From: Osedax fenrisi
Lineage: Eukaryota > Annelida > Polychaeta > Sabellida > Siboglinidae
NCBI GenBank assembly: GCA_964019155.1
Contig: OZ025240.1
Coordinates: 47,234,380-47,298,379, forward strand
DNA length: 64,000 nucleotides
Direction: 5' to 3'
Shown: positions 36,781-49,088 of the stretch, one piece after another
Layout: each line of letters opens with the position of its first letter
Numbering within the stretch: position 1 is the first letter of the stretch
Notes under the pieces: generated by a model
Database searches by the model: none
What the model was told of the DNA's origin: nothing
Seen by the model: only the letters and a program-made list of their open reading frames with translations
Made by a program: the position numbers and the translations under genes

Positions 36781-37760
36781 ATAACAACAATACAATCATG
36801 ACGGATCGGCCGAGGCCCGGATTAACAACAACCGCGTTGTCCATCGATAATATCCATGATGGAAACGATAAATCTACTACTGGATACTCAATAAGACTAC
36901 CAAAAACAATTTACAATTAACTCCATTGGAACTTGGAATTTAAGAACACTAAATAGAACTGGAAAAAGTGAAGAGCTAACTAATGAACTAAGCAGATACA
37001 AATGGGATATTGTAGGTATTGCAGAAACTAGATCAAATGTATGTGGATAACTAACGACGAATGAAGGCCATAACATATATAATAGTGGACGAGAACAATA
37101 TCAAGAAGGTGTCGGATTTATAGTACGAAAGGAACTGATAAACGCAGTACTAAACTATACTACCATATCCAGTAATTTCAATACGCTTGAAAGCAAGTCC
37201 AATTAACATCACGATAATACAAATATACGCTCCTACATCTACATATAATGATGAAGAAATTGAGAAATTATATGAAACTGTTGATAATACTATACAATAA
37301 TCACATACAAAATATATATTAATTGTGCAAGGTGATTTCAATGCAAAAATTGGAAGTGATGCAAATGAGGAATGGGCTGAATGCGCTAGGCGATTTGGAA
37401 TAAGAGTTAGAAATGACAGAGTCCAGAAATTACTAACATTTGCTGGAAAACACAGACTGGTAGCGGCGAATACATTATTTCCACATAAAAAGTCAAGGTG
37501 TACCATATGGCACTCTCTTAATGGTGAAGTACACAACCAAATAGATTATATCTTAACGCCACAACATTTCAAGTCTAGTATCATTCGCCCAGCACAAGAA
37601 CATATCCAGGTGCAGACATCAATAGTTGTCATGATCGTGTATTATGTAACATGAAACTCAAACTGATGGTGAATAGAAAACCAAAGACCACACGAATACG
37701 ATTCGATGTCAACAAGCTCACACAAATATTTCATTTACTACAAATACACGTTTTAATTAT
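36781..37760 (+). pseudogene. RTE-like retrotransposon, 5' part with APE endonuclease
   Basis: With frame changes the plus strand reads GTWNLRTLNRTGKSEELTNE-like sequence (36930-36985), WDIVGIAETRS (37003-37035), EGVGFIVRKEL (37107-37140) and then an open frame 37325-37654 with QGDFNAKIGSD, ECARRFGIR, HRLVAANTLF, CTIWHS and NQIDYILTPQHF. These are the successive blocks of an apurinic-type endonuclease domain from RTE elements; GDFNAK and QIDYI hold catalytic residues. An in-frame TAA at about 37050 and frameshifts show it is dead. The RT half is absent. It is complementary in content to the RTE fragment at 11854-12746. Confidence 0.85.
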
Positions 37761-37842
37761 GGACGTCTTTATATGATAACTATAGTATAACTATAGTATT
37801 ATAATACAAATAAATAGAAAATTAATAAAAAATAGAATGAAT

Positions 37843-38299
37843 TAGGGGAAAGTATCTGAATATGGATAGTGCCCGAATAAGGACACTCTCGGTATCTCAG
37901 AAACCATACCTGTACGGCGTACATCATACAAAAAAATGTTTAATGAATAACATATTCATAATTATATAAATAGTCTAAATTAGGATTTTTAATATTTATA
38001 ATTATTTAAAAGAAGTCTGATATATCCAGTAAACTGTATTTTTTTACGTTTTTAAATGTATGAAAACAACCAATGGACACTATCCATATTATAAAATAGG
38101 ATATCCGTATTCGAACATGGGTAGCGAATATGGACACCCTGTTATCTATTGAATACACATTTTAAATAAAATTTAAAAATCACAATAATATCTATAATCA
38201 TATAATATAAAAACATTATAATTTTTTAATACAAATGTGGAGTAATAAAATATCAATACCAGTTATTGTTAAAGTGTCTGTATTAGGTTACTTTCCTCT
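37843..38299 (-). mobile_element. MITE family A, copy 3 (inverted, internally shortened)
   Basis: Starts TAGGGGAAAGTATCTGAATA, with ATAGTGCCCGAATAAGGACA and CTCGGTATCTCAGAAACCAT following. It ends with tgtctgtattaggttacttt at about 38299. Only about 457 bp, because the segment with CGCACG and GATTGG is missing. It lies back to back with copy 4. Confidence 0.8.
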
Positions 38300-39869
38300 G
38301 CAATCGATATCTTCGTCACCCATGTCCGAATTCGGACACCCTGTGTTATAATATTGACCCTATATAACCTACCACTAGATAAACTATATTATTGATGAAT
38401 CAATCAGACTATTTACAATTACATTATTTATAATTAATTTTATGAATAATTTATTCTAATTTATTTAGTTTTATTATTTTTTTAATTTATAATACAATTT
38501 AAGTATCTAAAGAGTACAATTTTTATATTTAGCTTCATTGGTGATATTATTATTATAACGCACGCGATTTTTATGAAAATCAGAATAGTTCATATGCTGC
38601 GCACTGATTGGTTATATGGTGTCCGTATTAATAACTCCAGAGTGTCCATATTAGGGACTTATATGACCTATAGATATATGCTTTATCACATTACTAACAA
38701 ACTCGACTTTACTAAACATATCAGTAAAATGAAACAAACTTCTTCCTTTCATATATATAATTTAAAAAAACTAAGACCATACTTAACCAAACAAACAGCT
38801 ATAATTCTATCAAATTCACTGATAATGTCTAGATTTCTATACTGTAACTCTTTACTAGCCGGAGAAAACAAAACAGTTACTAAAAATATTGACCGATTAG
38901 TAAATAGAACTACTAGAATTATTTTTAATCTAAAAATCACAGATTACACTACTAGCATTACGAACTTACGGAAATCACTAAACTGGCTACCTACAATTGA
39001 CAACATCAACATTAAACTACTAACTATACTTTACAAAACTACAAAAACAACTCAACCTCATAATTTACATACTTTACTTCACAAACAAACCACTAACAGA
39101 CAACTGAGACAAACATATAGACTACACGACTACGAAAGTACGGTAACAAACGATTTAGCTGGAGAGGTGCAACTCTCTGGAATAAACTTCCCCAATCCAT
39201 ACGAAAAGAAGATATCTCAATCACCACTTTCAAATATAAACTCAAGGAGCTATTTAAACGTTCCACATTAAAATACCACATATCTAACCCTCTTTGAAAT
39301 GTAATCGTGTTATTATATTATTATTATATTATTATATTTAAGAATGTTATTTTATTTTATTATATTATTTTTACGGGTGATCGTTAAATCATCCGGGAAC
39401 CCACACCTGTAAACTGTTCGACAAACAGTAAAACACATTGTAGAATATTATATTAATCTTTGTGTATAAATAAATACTATTACTACTACTTACTAGTATA
39501 CTACATGCTTATAACTTAATGAATATTTGATAAAAAATATAGAAATTATATATAATTTTTAGAATGCTTAATTTTTTAATAATATAGTGTTATATTTTAT
39601 ATCGATATATTTATATATTCTTGAGAAGGTTTTAAGTTGACATTTTTTTTCATAAATTTAAAAACGTAATGAATCAGTTTATTGGATATATAATCAATAT
39701 TTATATATAATCAATATTTTGAATAATTAATATATAAAAATACTTTTTTAGACTATTTATATAATTATGAATATTTTATTCATTAACATTTTTTTGCAGG
39801 ATTTATGGTTTCTGAGATACCGATAGTGTCCGTATTCGGGCACTGTCCATATTCGGTTACTTTGCCCTA
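38300..39869 (+). mobile_element. MITE family A, copy 4 (left end missing), with a LINE inserted
   Basis: It follows copy 1 from the second word cluster (catgtccgaattcggacacc, 38323) through ATAACGCACGCGATTTTTAT (38556) and the third cluster (38620-38660). After the LINE insertion 38684-39504 it continues with ataacttaatgaatattt to the right end at 39869 (TTTCTGAGATACCGATAGTG, then word copies). Confidence 0.82.
38684..39504 (+). pseudogene. L2/CR1-like LINE, C-terminal RT fragment, inserted in a MITE
   Basis: An open frame continues from MITE sequence into the LINE and ends at 39271. ITNKLDFTKHISKMKQTSSF, LSNSLIMSRFLYCNSLLAG, DRLVNRTTRIIFNLKITDYT, LRKSLNWLPT, INIKLLTILYKT and ELFKRSTLKYH-like sequence in a second frame are the standard C-terminal blocks. 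The insert is flanked by ATGCTT (38678-38683 and 39505-39510). The 3' UTR contains a hairpin gggtgatcgttaaatcatcc and ends in TACTAC-type repeats. The first 37 codons of the open frame belong to the MITE, so the ATG at 38573 is not a gene start. Confidence 0.83.
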
Positions 39870-40159
39870 TATATAATTTACTTTTAAACAATGAAAGTGT
39901 GTACTACATCTACTCTCACCTGTTAGAGAATGTAATCTTTGCTGTGCAATAACCGATAAGTCTGATTCAGAGCATACAGACTATAGTCCGAATAAGTTGA
40001 ATTTAACGTTAAAGTTAACTTTGCCCTATTTTCATCACGTGATACTTCCGACTATATATGTTTAAACACTGAATACGGATACATTCAGCTATATATTATG
40101 TTAATCAAATGTGTATAACCTTATGTGTAATGCATAATACATTATTAGTGATTTATAAA
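39870..40159. other. spacer, nothing recognised
   Basis: Mixed AT-rich sequence without a reading frame or repeat termini. An inverted pair aacgttaaagtt occurs near 40008. Confidence 0.45.
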
Positions 40160-40850
40160 GAAGAACTGGGCCTAGATTATTATAGAGAGTATGAAAGTAT
40201 CATCTTTAGTCATATTAAAGGAAAGATAATTACGAGAGAACCATTCTATGAGATCAGTAATAAAATTAAAAATTGAAATTTGAATCAGATCAGCATCATA
40301 AGATCTAGGAAATGGTTTATATATTAGATCATCGGCCTAAAGATGATAGTGAATATTAGGATATTTAAGAAAAATAGATTTTCTAGGAAAAATATAAATA
40401 ATAAACAATAAATGGCTAAGAAAAGACATTATGGAATACCATGTATAATACAATAACTATTCACCGAATAGATTATAGAGAACATACCATATGCCAATGT
40501 CATTAAGCATATATCCTATGAGTCGAGAATATCAAAAGCACTAGATCAGTATAGTAGCAAAATATATCAAGATATATGAGAATATAATTAATGATCAAAT
40601 TAAGGATAGTTTGGGTGCTGAATTAAGGAAGAAAAGTAATTTGATATATATCAACAGTAGCCTTGAATAAGTAATTAATTGATTATATTCCATCTAGGAA
40701 ACTCGCTCTAACGTCTTATATATAGATGATAACTGGTATATTGGCCGATAACTGAATAAATTAGATATGTTTAGAGTAGTTTTTGTCTAAATTTGAAGTA
40801 ATTTTACTTATATTTTTATTTGAATATCTCATTGGATGTGGTACAATATA
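40160..40850 (-). mobile_element. L2/CR1-like LINE, decayed RT core
   Basis: The minus strand shows SSAFDILDS (40530-40555), HGIP (near 40440), ADDLIYKPFPRSYDADLIQI (40270-40345, catalytic ADD kept) and LIEWFSRNYLSFNMTKDDTF (40180-40255). Upstream, near 40690-40730, LERV-like sequence is faint. Multiple stops and frame changes. Its 5' side fades near 40850. Confidence 0.72.
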
Positions 40851-40897
40851 TGATGTAGGGATATATGAATGATTTAAGTTATTAGTCCAATATAGTA

Positions 40898-41185
40898 TTG
40901 TTATTGTTATTGTTATTTTTTATTTGGTGGAGTCCTTTCATCCCATCCAGGAACTTAGATGAAGTTTCACTTATAACCATATGGCTTAATGTCCCTTCGA
41001 AGCCGCTCTCATGTTAAGGTATCCATGATTTTAACTAGAGCCGATCATTTATTTATATACAATTATATAAGGTCACTTCTAAATATTATTTTAAACCCTA
41101 TTTAATGGTCCATATACGAGTCTCGAGCCCGTGTCATAATGCTTATATGTCTGACGCCTTAGCCAATTGAGCCACACAGGCAGTT
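40898..41185 (-). mobile_element. tRNA-derived SINE, copy 2
   Basis: The minus-strand head aactgcctgtgtggctcaat (A box) is followed by GGGCTCGAGACTC (B box), a body with GATCGGCTCTAGTTAAAATC, a conserved CTTCATCTAAGTTCCTGGAT and GGACTCCACCAAATA, and a tail of (AATAAC)n at 40898-40918. About 288 bp and full length. Confidence 0.86.
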
Positions 41186-41299
41186 AGTATGCAGGCAATT
41201 ATATATGATATATCAATATCGCTATAGCGAATGAAAGTGTATATTAGTATAACTATTTTACTTAACAAAAGTATATATAACATGTATAACCTATATAAC

Positions 41300-41337
<38 letters not shown>

Positions 41338-41349
41338 ATATATATATAT

Positions 41350-41646
41350 TGTTATTTATTATTTTTTTTATTTGGTGGAGTCCTTTCATCCCATCCAGGA
41401 ACTTAGATGAAGTTTTCACTTATAACCATATATGGCTCTAATGTCCCTTCGAAGCCGCTCTCATGTTAAGGCATCCATGGTTTTAACGAGAGCCGATCAT
41501 TTATTTATACACAATTATATAAGATCACTTCTAAATAATATTTTAAGACCCATTTTATAAAATTAATTAATGGTCCGGACGAGGGTCGAACCCGTGTCCT
41601 ACTGCTTGTGTGTCTGACGCCTTAGCCACTGAGCCACACAGGCAGT
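41350..41646 (-). mobile_element. tRNA-derived SINE, copy 3
   Basis: The best-preserved head: TGTGGCTCAGTGGCTAAGGC (A box) and GGGTTCGACCCTC (B box). The same central domain and AATAA-rich tail as copy 2. It is flanked by (TA)n on both sides (41301-41349 and 41655-41675). About 297 bp. Confidence 0.88.
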
Positions 41647-41814
41647 TATATATTTAAGTATATATATATATATATACTTAAAATACATAAGTATACTTAT
41701 AGGTTAATTTGAATATAGGTATTGTATAGATACAAGACATTTATTCAATATGTATATATGAAATCAATATGTATATAATATAATGAATAATGAATTCATC
41801 AAATATATATATAT

Positions 41815-43343
41815 ATATGATGATGGTGATGATAATAAGATTTATTAGCACTTATCAATGATAAGTTATCATAGGTTTGACCACCCCTTGAAGAGGGGCC
41901 CTCGTATGTGTACATAACAACATAAAACGAGAACAAAATAAATAAAATAAATAAATGAGATAAATAAATAAAAAAATGATAAAATAATATAATTTATAAA
42001 AAGTAGTAATGTTGTATGATTAAAATAAGTGAATATATTACATCGATGATATGTAAGCTTTGACGTGTGTAATAAAGGACAGGTGTATGGATTGATCTAA
42101 TAGAGGCAGGGAGGGAATTCCATAATGATGTAACAATATAACTGAAGGCGCGTTTATGGTATTTCAGGTATGACTCTTACCGTATGAGACATGAGGATAA
42201 ATCAAGGAAATGTAGGCATTCAAAAGTAAGGAAGTTAGTGGACGTCTTAGTGTTATTAGGGAAGTCAAATAGGGAGGAGAATTATAATATATTGCTTCAC
42301 GAGCGAGTGATAGAAGATGTAGGAGGTAACGTTTTTTTGAGGGAACCAGTTGTATATGAATTAGTGGGACTCGGTAATGGAATGATCAAACCGATTAATG
42401 GATAAAATGGTTCGTATAGATGCACGAATTATACGATTTAAGGGGATAGTGAAGTACTAGGGAGATGATATAGTAGTGAGGAGCAGTACGAGATGGAGAT
42501 ACGAGATAGGACGAGTGCGTTTATGAGGATAGTGGTGAGGGCGAGTTACCGAATTTTGAAGAGGTGATAGTTAGCTAATTTGTATATATATATATATATT
42601 AGCTATATGGGAATTGAGGGATAGGTTAGCATCCAAATAACACCAAGATGTATAACTGATGAGGACGGGATGATAGGGATACCGTCAATGACAACATAAT
42701 GAAAATAATGATAGTTAGATGGGATATTTTGAAGTGCAGATATTTAATAGTTAAGTAGAAGGTTGTTAGATAGAAGCCATGATATAGTTGATGCACATTT
42801 ACATAATTGGGAGTTATCTGGTAGTACATTGGAGGATTGAGATAAAAAGGAATATAATTTAATATCATCAGCGTATATGTGATAGTGTACATCTGGAAAT
42901 TGACCAATAATATCATGTATAGGGAGGATGTATATTGAGAAGAGGAGGGGCCCATAACAGATCCCTGAGGAACACCATAATGAAGAGGACGAGATTGTGT
43001 AGAGAAATTGCAAATTTTCACGGATGATGATCGATTTAATATATAGGAAGATAACCATTTTAGTACGGTTCCACCGAAATTATTTCTAATCTTGAGATAA
43101 GAATTGAATGGTTTAAGGAATCGAAATCTCACGAGAGGTATGAATGAATGAATGGATTCAGTTTATAGACAATGTCTAAGGAGAATCAGTGAAAGCGATA
43201 ATAATACAAGTTGGCAGGAGATAGATGGAAATACTATAGAGTTTATATTTTTTAGTTTTTGTGGTAGTGCAGTTTCTATGGAGTATCCTCGTCTAAATGC
43301 ACTCTGAAATATATCATATAATTTATTATATATATATATATCC
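41815..43343 (-). mobile_element. L2/CR1-like LINE, reverse transcriptase to 3' end
   Basis: Minus-strand blocks in order are FQSAFRRGYSIETAL (43275-43320), FGGTVLKWLSSYILNRSSS (43020-43080), HYGVPQGSVMGP (42955-42995), then after a frameshift FPDVHYHIYADDIKLYSF (42845-42900, catalytic YADD kept) and TISWLLSNNLLLN (42745-42785). VIHLGV near 42640 and LWNSLPASIRSIHTPV near 42070-42130 follow. The 3' end has an (ATC)n-like tail at 41818 directly against (TA)n. The plus-strand 73-codon frame at 42184 is its antisense shadow. Frameshifts only, with few stops, so moderately young. Confidence 0.86.
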
Positions 43344-43627
43344 AAACTTCCTGTGTGGATCAGTTTGCTAATAAATTAGACAGATAAGAAGTAGGACGCG
43401 CGACGCGCGTTTAATCCCTGTCCAGACCAATAAAATATATTGTATAACAAGTGATCTTATGTATAAATACTTTTGTATAAATAAAGTATTGGATCTCGTT
43501 AAAACAGTGGATGCCTTAAAATGATATAGGCTTCGAAGGGACAATAGTTATAAGTGAAAACTTCATCTAAGTTCCTAGATGGGATAGAAGGACTCCATCA
43601 AATACAAAAATAACAAAATAACAATAT
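43344..43627 (+). mobile_element. tRNA-derived SINE, copy 4
   Basis: Head aaacttcctgtgtggatcag, a degenerate B box (TTTAATCCCTGTCC), the body GTATTGGATCTCGTTAAAAC, the conserved CTTCATCTAAGTTCCTAGAT with GGACTCCATCAAATA and a tail ACAAAATAACAATATA. It starts immediately after (TA)n, at the 5' edge of the minus-strand LINE. Confidence 0.84.
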
Positions 43628-43739
43628 ATAAATATATATGTATACATGATATATAGGTAATATAATCTCTAAATTCGCATAATATAAGTACACACCAACA
43701 CACTCGTATGTATTTATATAGAGTATATATATATTTTAA

Positions 43740-44170
43740 ATATATAATTTTTTTCTAGAAATCGTGCCTTGGACAATAGTAAAACACGTATACTACAATA
43801 TACGATACATTCAACTATAGTTACTATAGAGTGTATACCCTATACCCGGGCTACTATGTTCTGTTTCGGACACTGAATAGAAATGCACGCTAACACATAA
43901 ACACTACATCAACAGACGTAGTAGTCATTGATGACTCACCAGTAGGTATTATTGTAGAGTGGATGACCACTAGTCACGGTCCATGAGTCACCATCGAACA
44001 ATACACCACATCATCACAATAGGCACCATGTGGTAGTAGTAGTAGTAGTGGTCAGTAATGGCGGTCAGTAACGATATACTGCTGACCACCACCCCCTTCA
44101 ACACTGGCGTTGCTCTTAGGCCTACTTTAATGTCTCGCTGTGGATAGACGTCGTCCGCTCATTTAAATAT
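43740..44170. other. relatively GC-rich unique segment with two AP-1-like sites
   Basis: No reading frame recognised. GATGACTCACC (about 43930) and CATGAGTCACC (about 43985) both contain the TGA(C/G)TCA core. A (TAG)n lies at 44033-44050 and GGTCAGTAA is repeated at 44051 and 44066. It could be regulatory DNA or unrecognised exon flank. Confidence 0.3.
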
Positions 44171-44214
44171 CAGCAATAAACCATCTAATACGTGAATCCA
44201 CATAGCCATATATA

Positions 44215-44385
44215 TATATTTATATATATATATATACCGATATATATTGTATCTCTCACACACACCTACATAACCACACACACACGCTCTCACATACACA
44301 CCGACACACATACTACCACACGCACACTCTCTATAGCATACACACCGACACAAACGTGCACACACGCGCACACACATACCACTAT
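44215..44385. repeat. (TA)n followed by CA-rich microsatellite
   Basis: (TA)n at 44213-44238, then ACACACA/ACCGACACA-type repeats to 44385. They produce long HTHTHT or CVCVRV frames on both strands that are not genes. Confidence 0.8.
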
Positions 44386-44629
44386 CGTCTGTAATTAACG
44401 AGGCCTTCTATCGGGAGTTCTAAGAAATTACGTAACGCCGAGTCTTCGAATTGATGACGCAATAATGATGTTAATAAAAAGTATTACGATGCGAAAGTTA
44501 GTACCTATGGGAATATAGATTATGTCATATTACCGATATAATCATAACACAATTATAATTAACAATATGTATGTCCTAGTTCTAGTGTGAAAATGATTGT
44601 CATAAGTAAATATATATATATATATAAAG

Positions 44630-44740
44630 ATCCTTTTATTTTGAATCGTTGGATCCCTATCCCGATCCTTTGCTCCTATCCTATCACGAGCATCAGTTCA
44701 TTATATAATCGTATACGATCAGATCCCGATCCTTATTGTT
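44630..44740. repeat. GATCCCGATCC repeat, copy 1
   Basis: gatccttttattttgaatcg, ccctatcccgatcctttgct and cagatcccgatccttat resemble, in inverse, the sequence at 52925-53096. A weaker relative is at 46100-46245. Dispersed family, ends undefined here. Confidence 0.5.
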
Positions 44741-45170
44741 TATATATTTAATAACATGTATATGAATTACGTGTAATACTATATTAGTATACTATAGTAT
44801 TATACTAGGTATTATACTATACATAGCATAGTAATGTAGGCTATAGCCTATTCCTATATTAATGAATAGGTGTGTATATCCTATAGGACATTGCATTGCC
44901 ATTGCCTACTAGTTACAACACTTATAATGTAGTGATTACAACGTATAAGTTATTTAAAAGTCTGTGCTGACTTGCACTATATGACCTATGACCTATATGA
45001 ACACACCTATATCAGCTGGATTGCAATTAACAGTTATTTAAAGTTAATTATGGTCATAATGTTACATAATACACTCGGTATTAGCCTAATATACATACGT
45101 GTTGCATCATGAATCATTACGTCATTATATCAACTATATATAGTGATATATATATATATATATATTAATA
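44741..45170. other. spacer, nothing recognised
   Basis: Short palindromic words (ctatagtattatactag, aggcctatagcc types) only. Confidence 0.4.
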
Positions 45171-45280
45171 GCTTTGAGTATTTGTTATCAATAATTGAAT
45201 TTATATTTATAAATATAAATATTATTGTAAACAATTATTATAAATTTAGGCATATGAATATGTACCTATAAATACATATA
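45171..45280 (+). repeat. 110-bp exact duplicate, copy 1
   Basis: Identical over 110 bp to 51087-51196. Both copies run into (TA)n at the right. The segment contains an internal inverted AT repeat (atttatatttataaatataaat). Confidence 0.93.
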
Positions 45281-45877
45281 TATATATATATATACACATA
45301 TACGTTTGATAATGTAATTAATGATACAATATATAGGAAGATCAATATGCTTGATAATATTAATGGTATTAATTATGGAAATAATATATAATTATATGTT
45401 ATTTACTGTAACATACCAACCGATACAATTATTCTAAATTCATCTCAAATTATAAAATATTACTTTATGTATAGTATATACTTCTATATTGGATTCATCA
45501 GCATCAGTAGAACGAATAGCCACACATATTAATTTCCATACAATAAATAATCATTCTAATTTAAATTTGGAATATTTAATTTTATAACAATATTGTCAAC
45601 AATATAAAATTATATTTTAATTTTATATTATTTCGTATTATTATAACATTTATCTAGTAATATTTATTATTATTTTTCGATATAGACATATGTTCAATAT
45701 ATTTATATATTTTATATTCTAATTTGAATAAATATTAAGACAAACATATAGGATACATTTCCATTATACATCATTATATTTCGAGTGTGCAAACTAATGT
45801 TATAATAAGTTTTAATGTCAACAAAATGAAATAATAAAATAGCAAAATATTTTTATAAATAAAGGAATTTCTATTTT
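45281..45877. other. AT-rich spacer, nothing recognised
   Basis: (TA)n at 45278-45294; otherwise featureless AT-rich sequence. Confidence 0.5.
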
Positions 45878-46084
45878 TATCCCACTACCAGTATTTCCGG
45901 AAATATTGTTCGGAAATATTTGTTATAAAGTGATTTTCTATAAAGTTGTAGTGGGATACCCTCTTTAAAGTTACTATTTTTCAGGAAAATTGCCGGAAAG
46001 TAAGGTTAGGGGTCCCACTAAAATTGTAGTTAAATTTCTAAAAAAACCACTTACAAACATTTCCGGAAATACTGGTAGGGGATA
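45878..46084. mobile_element. short inverted-repeat element (TATCCC...TTTCCGGAAAT)
   Basis: 207 bp. The left end TATCCCACTACCAGTATTTC continues CGGAAAT. The right end, read inward, is TATCCCCTACCAGTATTTCC. TTCCGGAAA recurs near both ends and CCGGAAA inside. The TATCCC start is shared with the foldback elements at 5040 and 53845. Confidence 0.75.
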
Positions 46085-46852
<768 letters not shown>

Positions 46853-47799
46853 ATTGTACTTTATGTATTTGTTATTTATTAAATAACAATTATACATGAA
46901 TTTCATATAACATCTGAATAATTAGTTCTCTAGGTTTATAATTTCTTCGAATCTACTATAGTATTATAGTAGTAGTAGTAGTAGTAGTAGTAGTATATTA
47001 TAGTAATATTATAGTAGTAGTAATATAAGTAGACAATCTACATATTGTTCAATATCACAACCATCGTAGTAGTTTGTGTTGTTGTTATTGATAATATTGA
47101 ATGTGCTATAGATATTAGCAGGAATGTCTGACATTCATTATAATGGCCACGTGTCCACACTTGTCATGCGCAATATAACTATTATGTTGATATAGTACTG
47201 CATTAAGTCTATAGAAATTATATTGTATATATATTGTATATTACCGTATACCCTATAGGCCTGTGTATTAATATTTTTCATTTATAAATAGTTATGCTAT
47301 TTTTAGTTAAATGTAATATTGATATTTTATAAAAAAAAATTAAAATGTATTGTTAAAATGTATGCTATTTTATATATCTTCTTTTGTTGGATGTACAACC
47401 AACTTTATAGTAGGTTTAGGTCCCATAGTCTAACAATATTTATCACTTGACTACAATAAGGTAATATGCTATTTATTATAGCGTATAAGATTGTTGTAAT
47501 TTAAAGATTAAAATATGAATAAGATCAAAATCTTCTTTCATGAATATTGTGACAATTAGTAAGTATAATATTCATAATATAGATACATCCGGTTAAAATT
47601 GCATCGTAAAATTAAGTTGATATATGAGGGAATAACCCTTTACATGCGGGTTGTTGTATGTACATTAGATTCACCAGCTCTTCAAATAGGTCGCAACTAT
47701 GAAAGTTGTCATTCACGAATTACAGTAATAGTGAGCCATACTATATCCGGAGTGTTTATATAAATATATATATATATATATATAATTGTGTAGGTATGT

Positions 47800-47808
<9 letters not shown>
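46853..47808. other. spacer with (TAG)n
   Basis: (TAG)n at 46969-46995 and again near 47015. No gene or element ends seen. Confidence 0.5.

Positions 47809-47854
<46 letters not shown>
47809..47854. repeat. (TA)n bordering the RLE element
   Basis: About 45 bp of TA at the 3' border of the endonuclease-type retrotransposon on the minus strand; a further (TA)n is at 47765-47783. Confidence 0.85.
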
Positions 47855-47855
<1 letters not shown>

Positions 47856-48100
47856 CTTAGAAGGGTGTTATTGAAAAATCAATTAAGCAAATATATTTGA
47901 GCTTATGACCTCTTCATCATAGTTAGTGATCCTAAAACTAAAACGGAGGTAAACGGTATCAAAATATCTATAATAATTAAACAAAATAAAAATTGATAAA
48001 ATATGTAAATAGAATTTTGTGATAAAAACAGTTAAAAGTAGAGAATAAGATAATAAACTAAAGATACAATATAAAATGCTAAGTAAAATAATAAAACGCT

Positions 48101-49057
48101 TTAAAAACAGTTGAAGAATTTCGATAAAATTCTTCCCGAACCTTCTATTGATTCTTTAATACTAGCGGTCTTCAATATTTTCCAGGTATTTGTAGGAAAA
48201 TTCATCTCTGTCTTGAGAATTTGGTTTCCAGAATACCAAGAGCCCAAAGAACCAACACAGAAAGGAATTACATATCCGAGGTGGCGATACTTTTCTATCT
48301 TCCTGTTAGCGGCAGATTCCATATTTGTAATCGAGTCGTAGGGAATTGTGATGTCGACAAAATAACATGAGTTGTTATATTTGATAACAAGATCCGGTTT
48401 TAAGTTATCTAGTGAGATGTAGCTAGTATCGTACTCAATATCGCATTCATCTAGGAACTTAGTTAGTACTCCAAGGAGGGCATCATGTCTTTCTGTCATC
48501 ATTTTTAGTGATGCAGTACACATATTCAATATGTGCATCGTCGTTTCATCCTTGGAGTAGCATTGCCTACATTTTTTATCTGTTGAGCCTGGAAAAGCTT
48601 TTACTGGAAGAGTCTGAGTTCTAGCCATGTGCCAATAGTTCCAGGATTTGAAAGATAGTGTCGATTCTTGTGATATTAGCTTAGTGATTACCTTATAATT
48701 TGCATCCTGGGATAAACACTCAGCTACACTGCCTTGTAACGGAAGTTCCATGAATTTTCTGCTCCATTGCTTTCTCAGCGCAAGTCGCATGCTTTTTACA
48801 ACCTTAGCGGGAGTGGAGCAGATATCATCGATGGCTATGATTATGTTCCCATCGGATATATCAATGCGAGCTCCAAGGTGTGTTGCTGCATGTCGAGTGC
48901 GTGTCCAAAGATTAGCACATTTGCTATAAAATCTATAACCATATAACCCATGCGTTTGGCTACCGGATAGAAATTCAGTGAGTGGTATTTCATGATCATG
49001 TCCGATAGCACAATTGAGGGTATTTGACAGTTGGCGATTAGCAATTGAGGATATCAT
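48101..49057 (-). pseudogene. RLE retrotransposon ORF, knuckle and endonuclease part
   Basis: 318 codons, with an open continuation from the upstream frame after one frameshift. CRQCYSKDETTMHILNMC (about residues 163-180) is a complete C-x2-C-x8-H-x4-C knuckle. LKPDLVIKYNNSCYFVDITI (about 223-242) holds the PD..D nuclease core, followed by KIEKYRHLGYVIPFCVGSLG and W-x-x-N, typical of RLE elements. In life it would nick the target DNA for target-primed reverse transcription. The start ATG is internal. Clade between R2, R4 and NeSL cannot be fixed by eye. Confidence 0.85.
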
Positions 49058-49088
49058 ATTATCCCTAGAAGATAGTAATTGCGTTTCT

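Noticed and set aside
35269..41646. tRNA genes at the GTGGCTCAG...GGTTCGA segments
   Set aside because: The A and B boxes are present but the ends cannot form an acceptor stem (GCCTGTG against CGTCCGGA), and a common non-tRNA body follows, so these are SINE heads.
42184..42405. 73-codon plus-strand frame
   Set aside because: Antisense to the C-terminal RT region of the minus-strand LINE, whose motifs (LWNSLP and others) are recognisable.
44159..44398. Cys/Val/Arg-rich and HTHT-type frames on both strands
   Set aside because: Both are translations of the CA/TA microsatellite.
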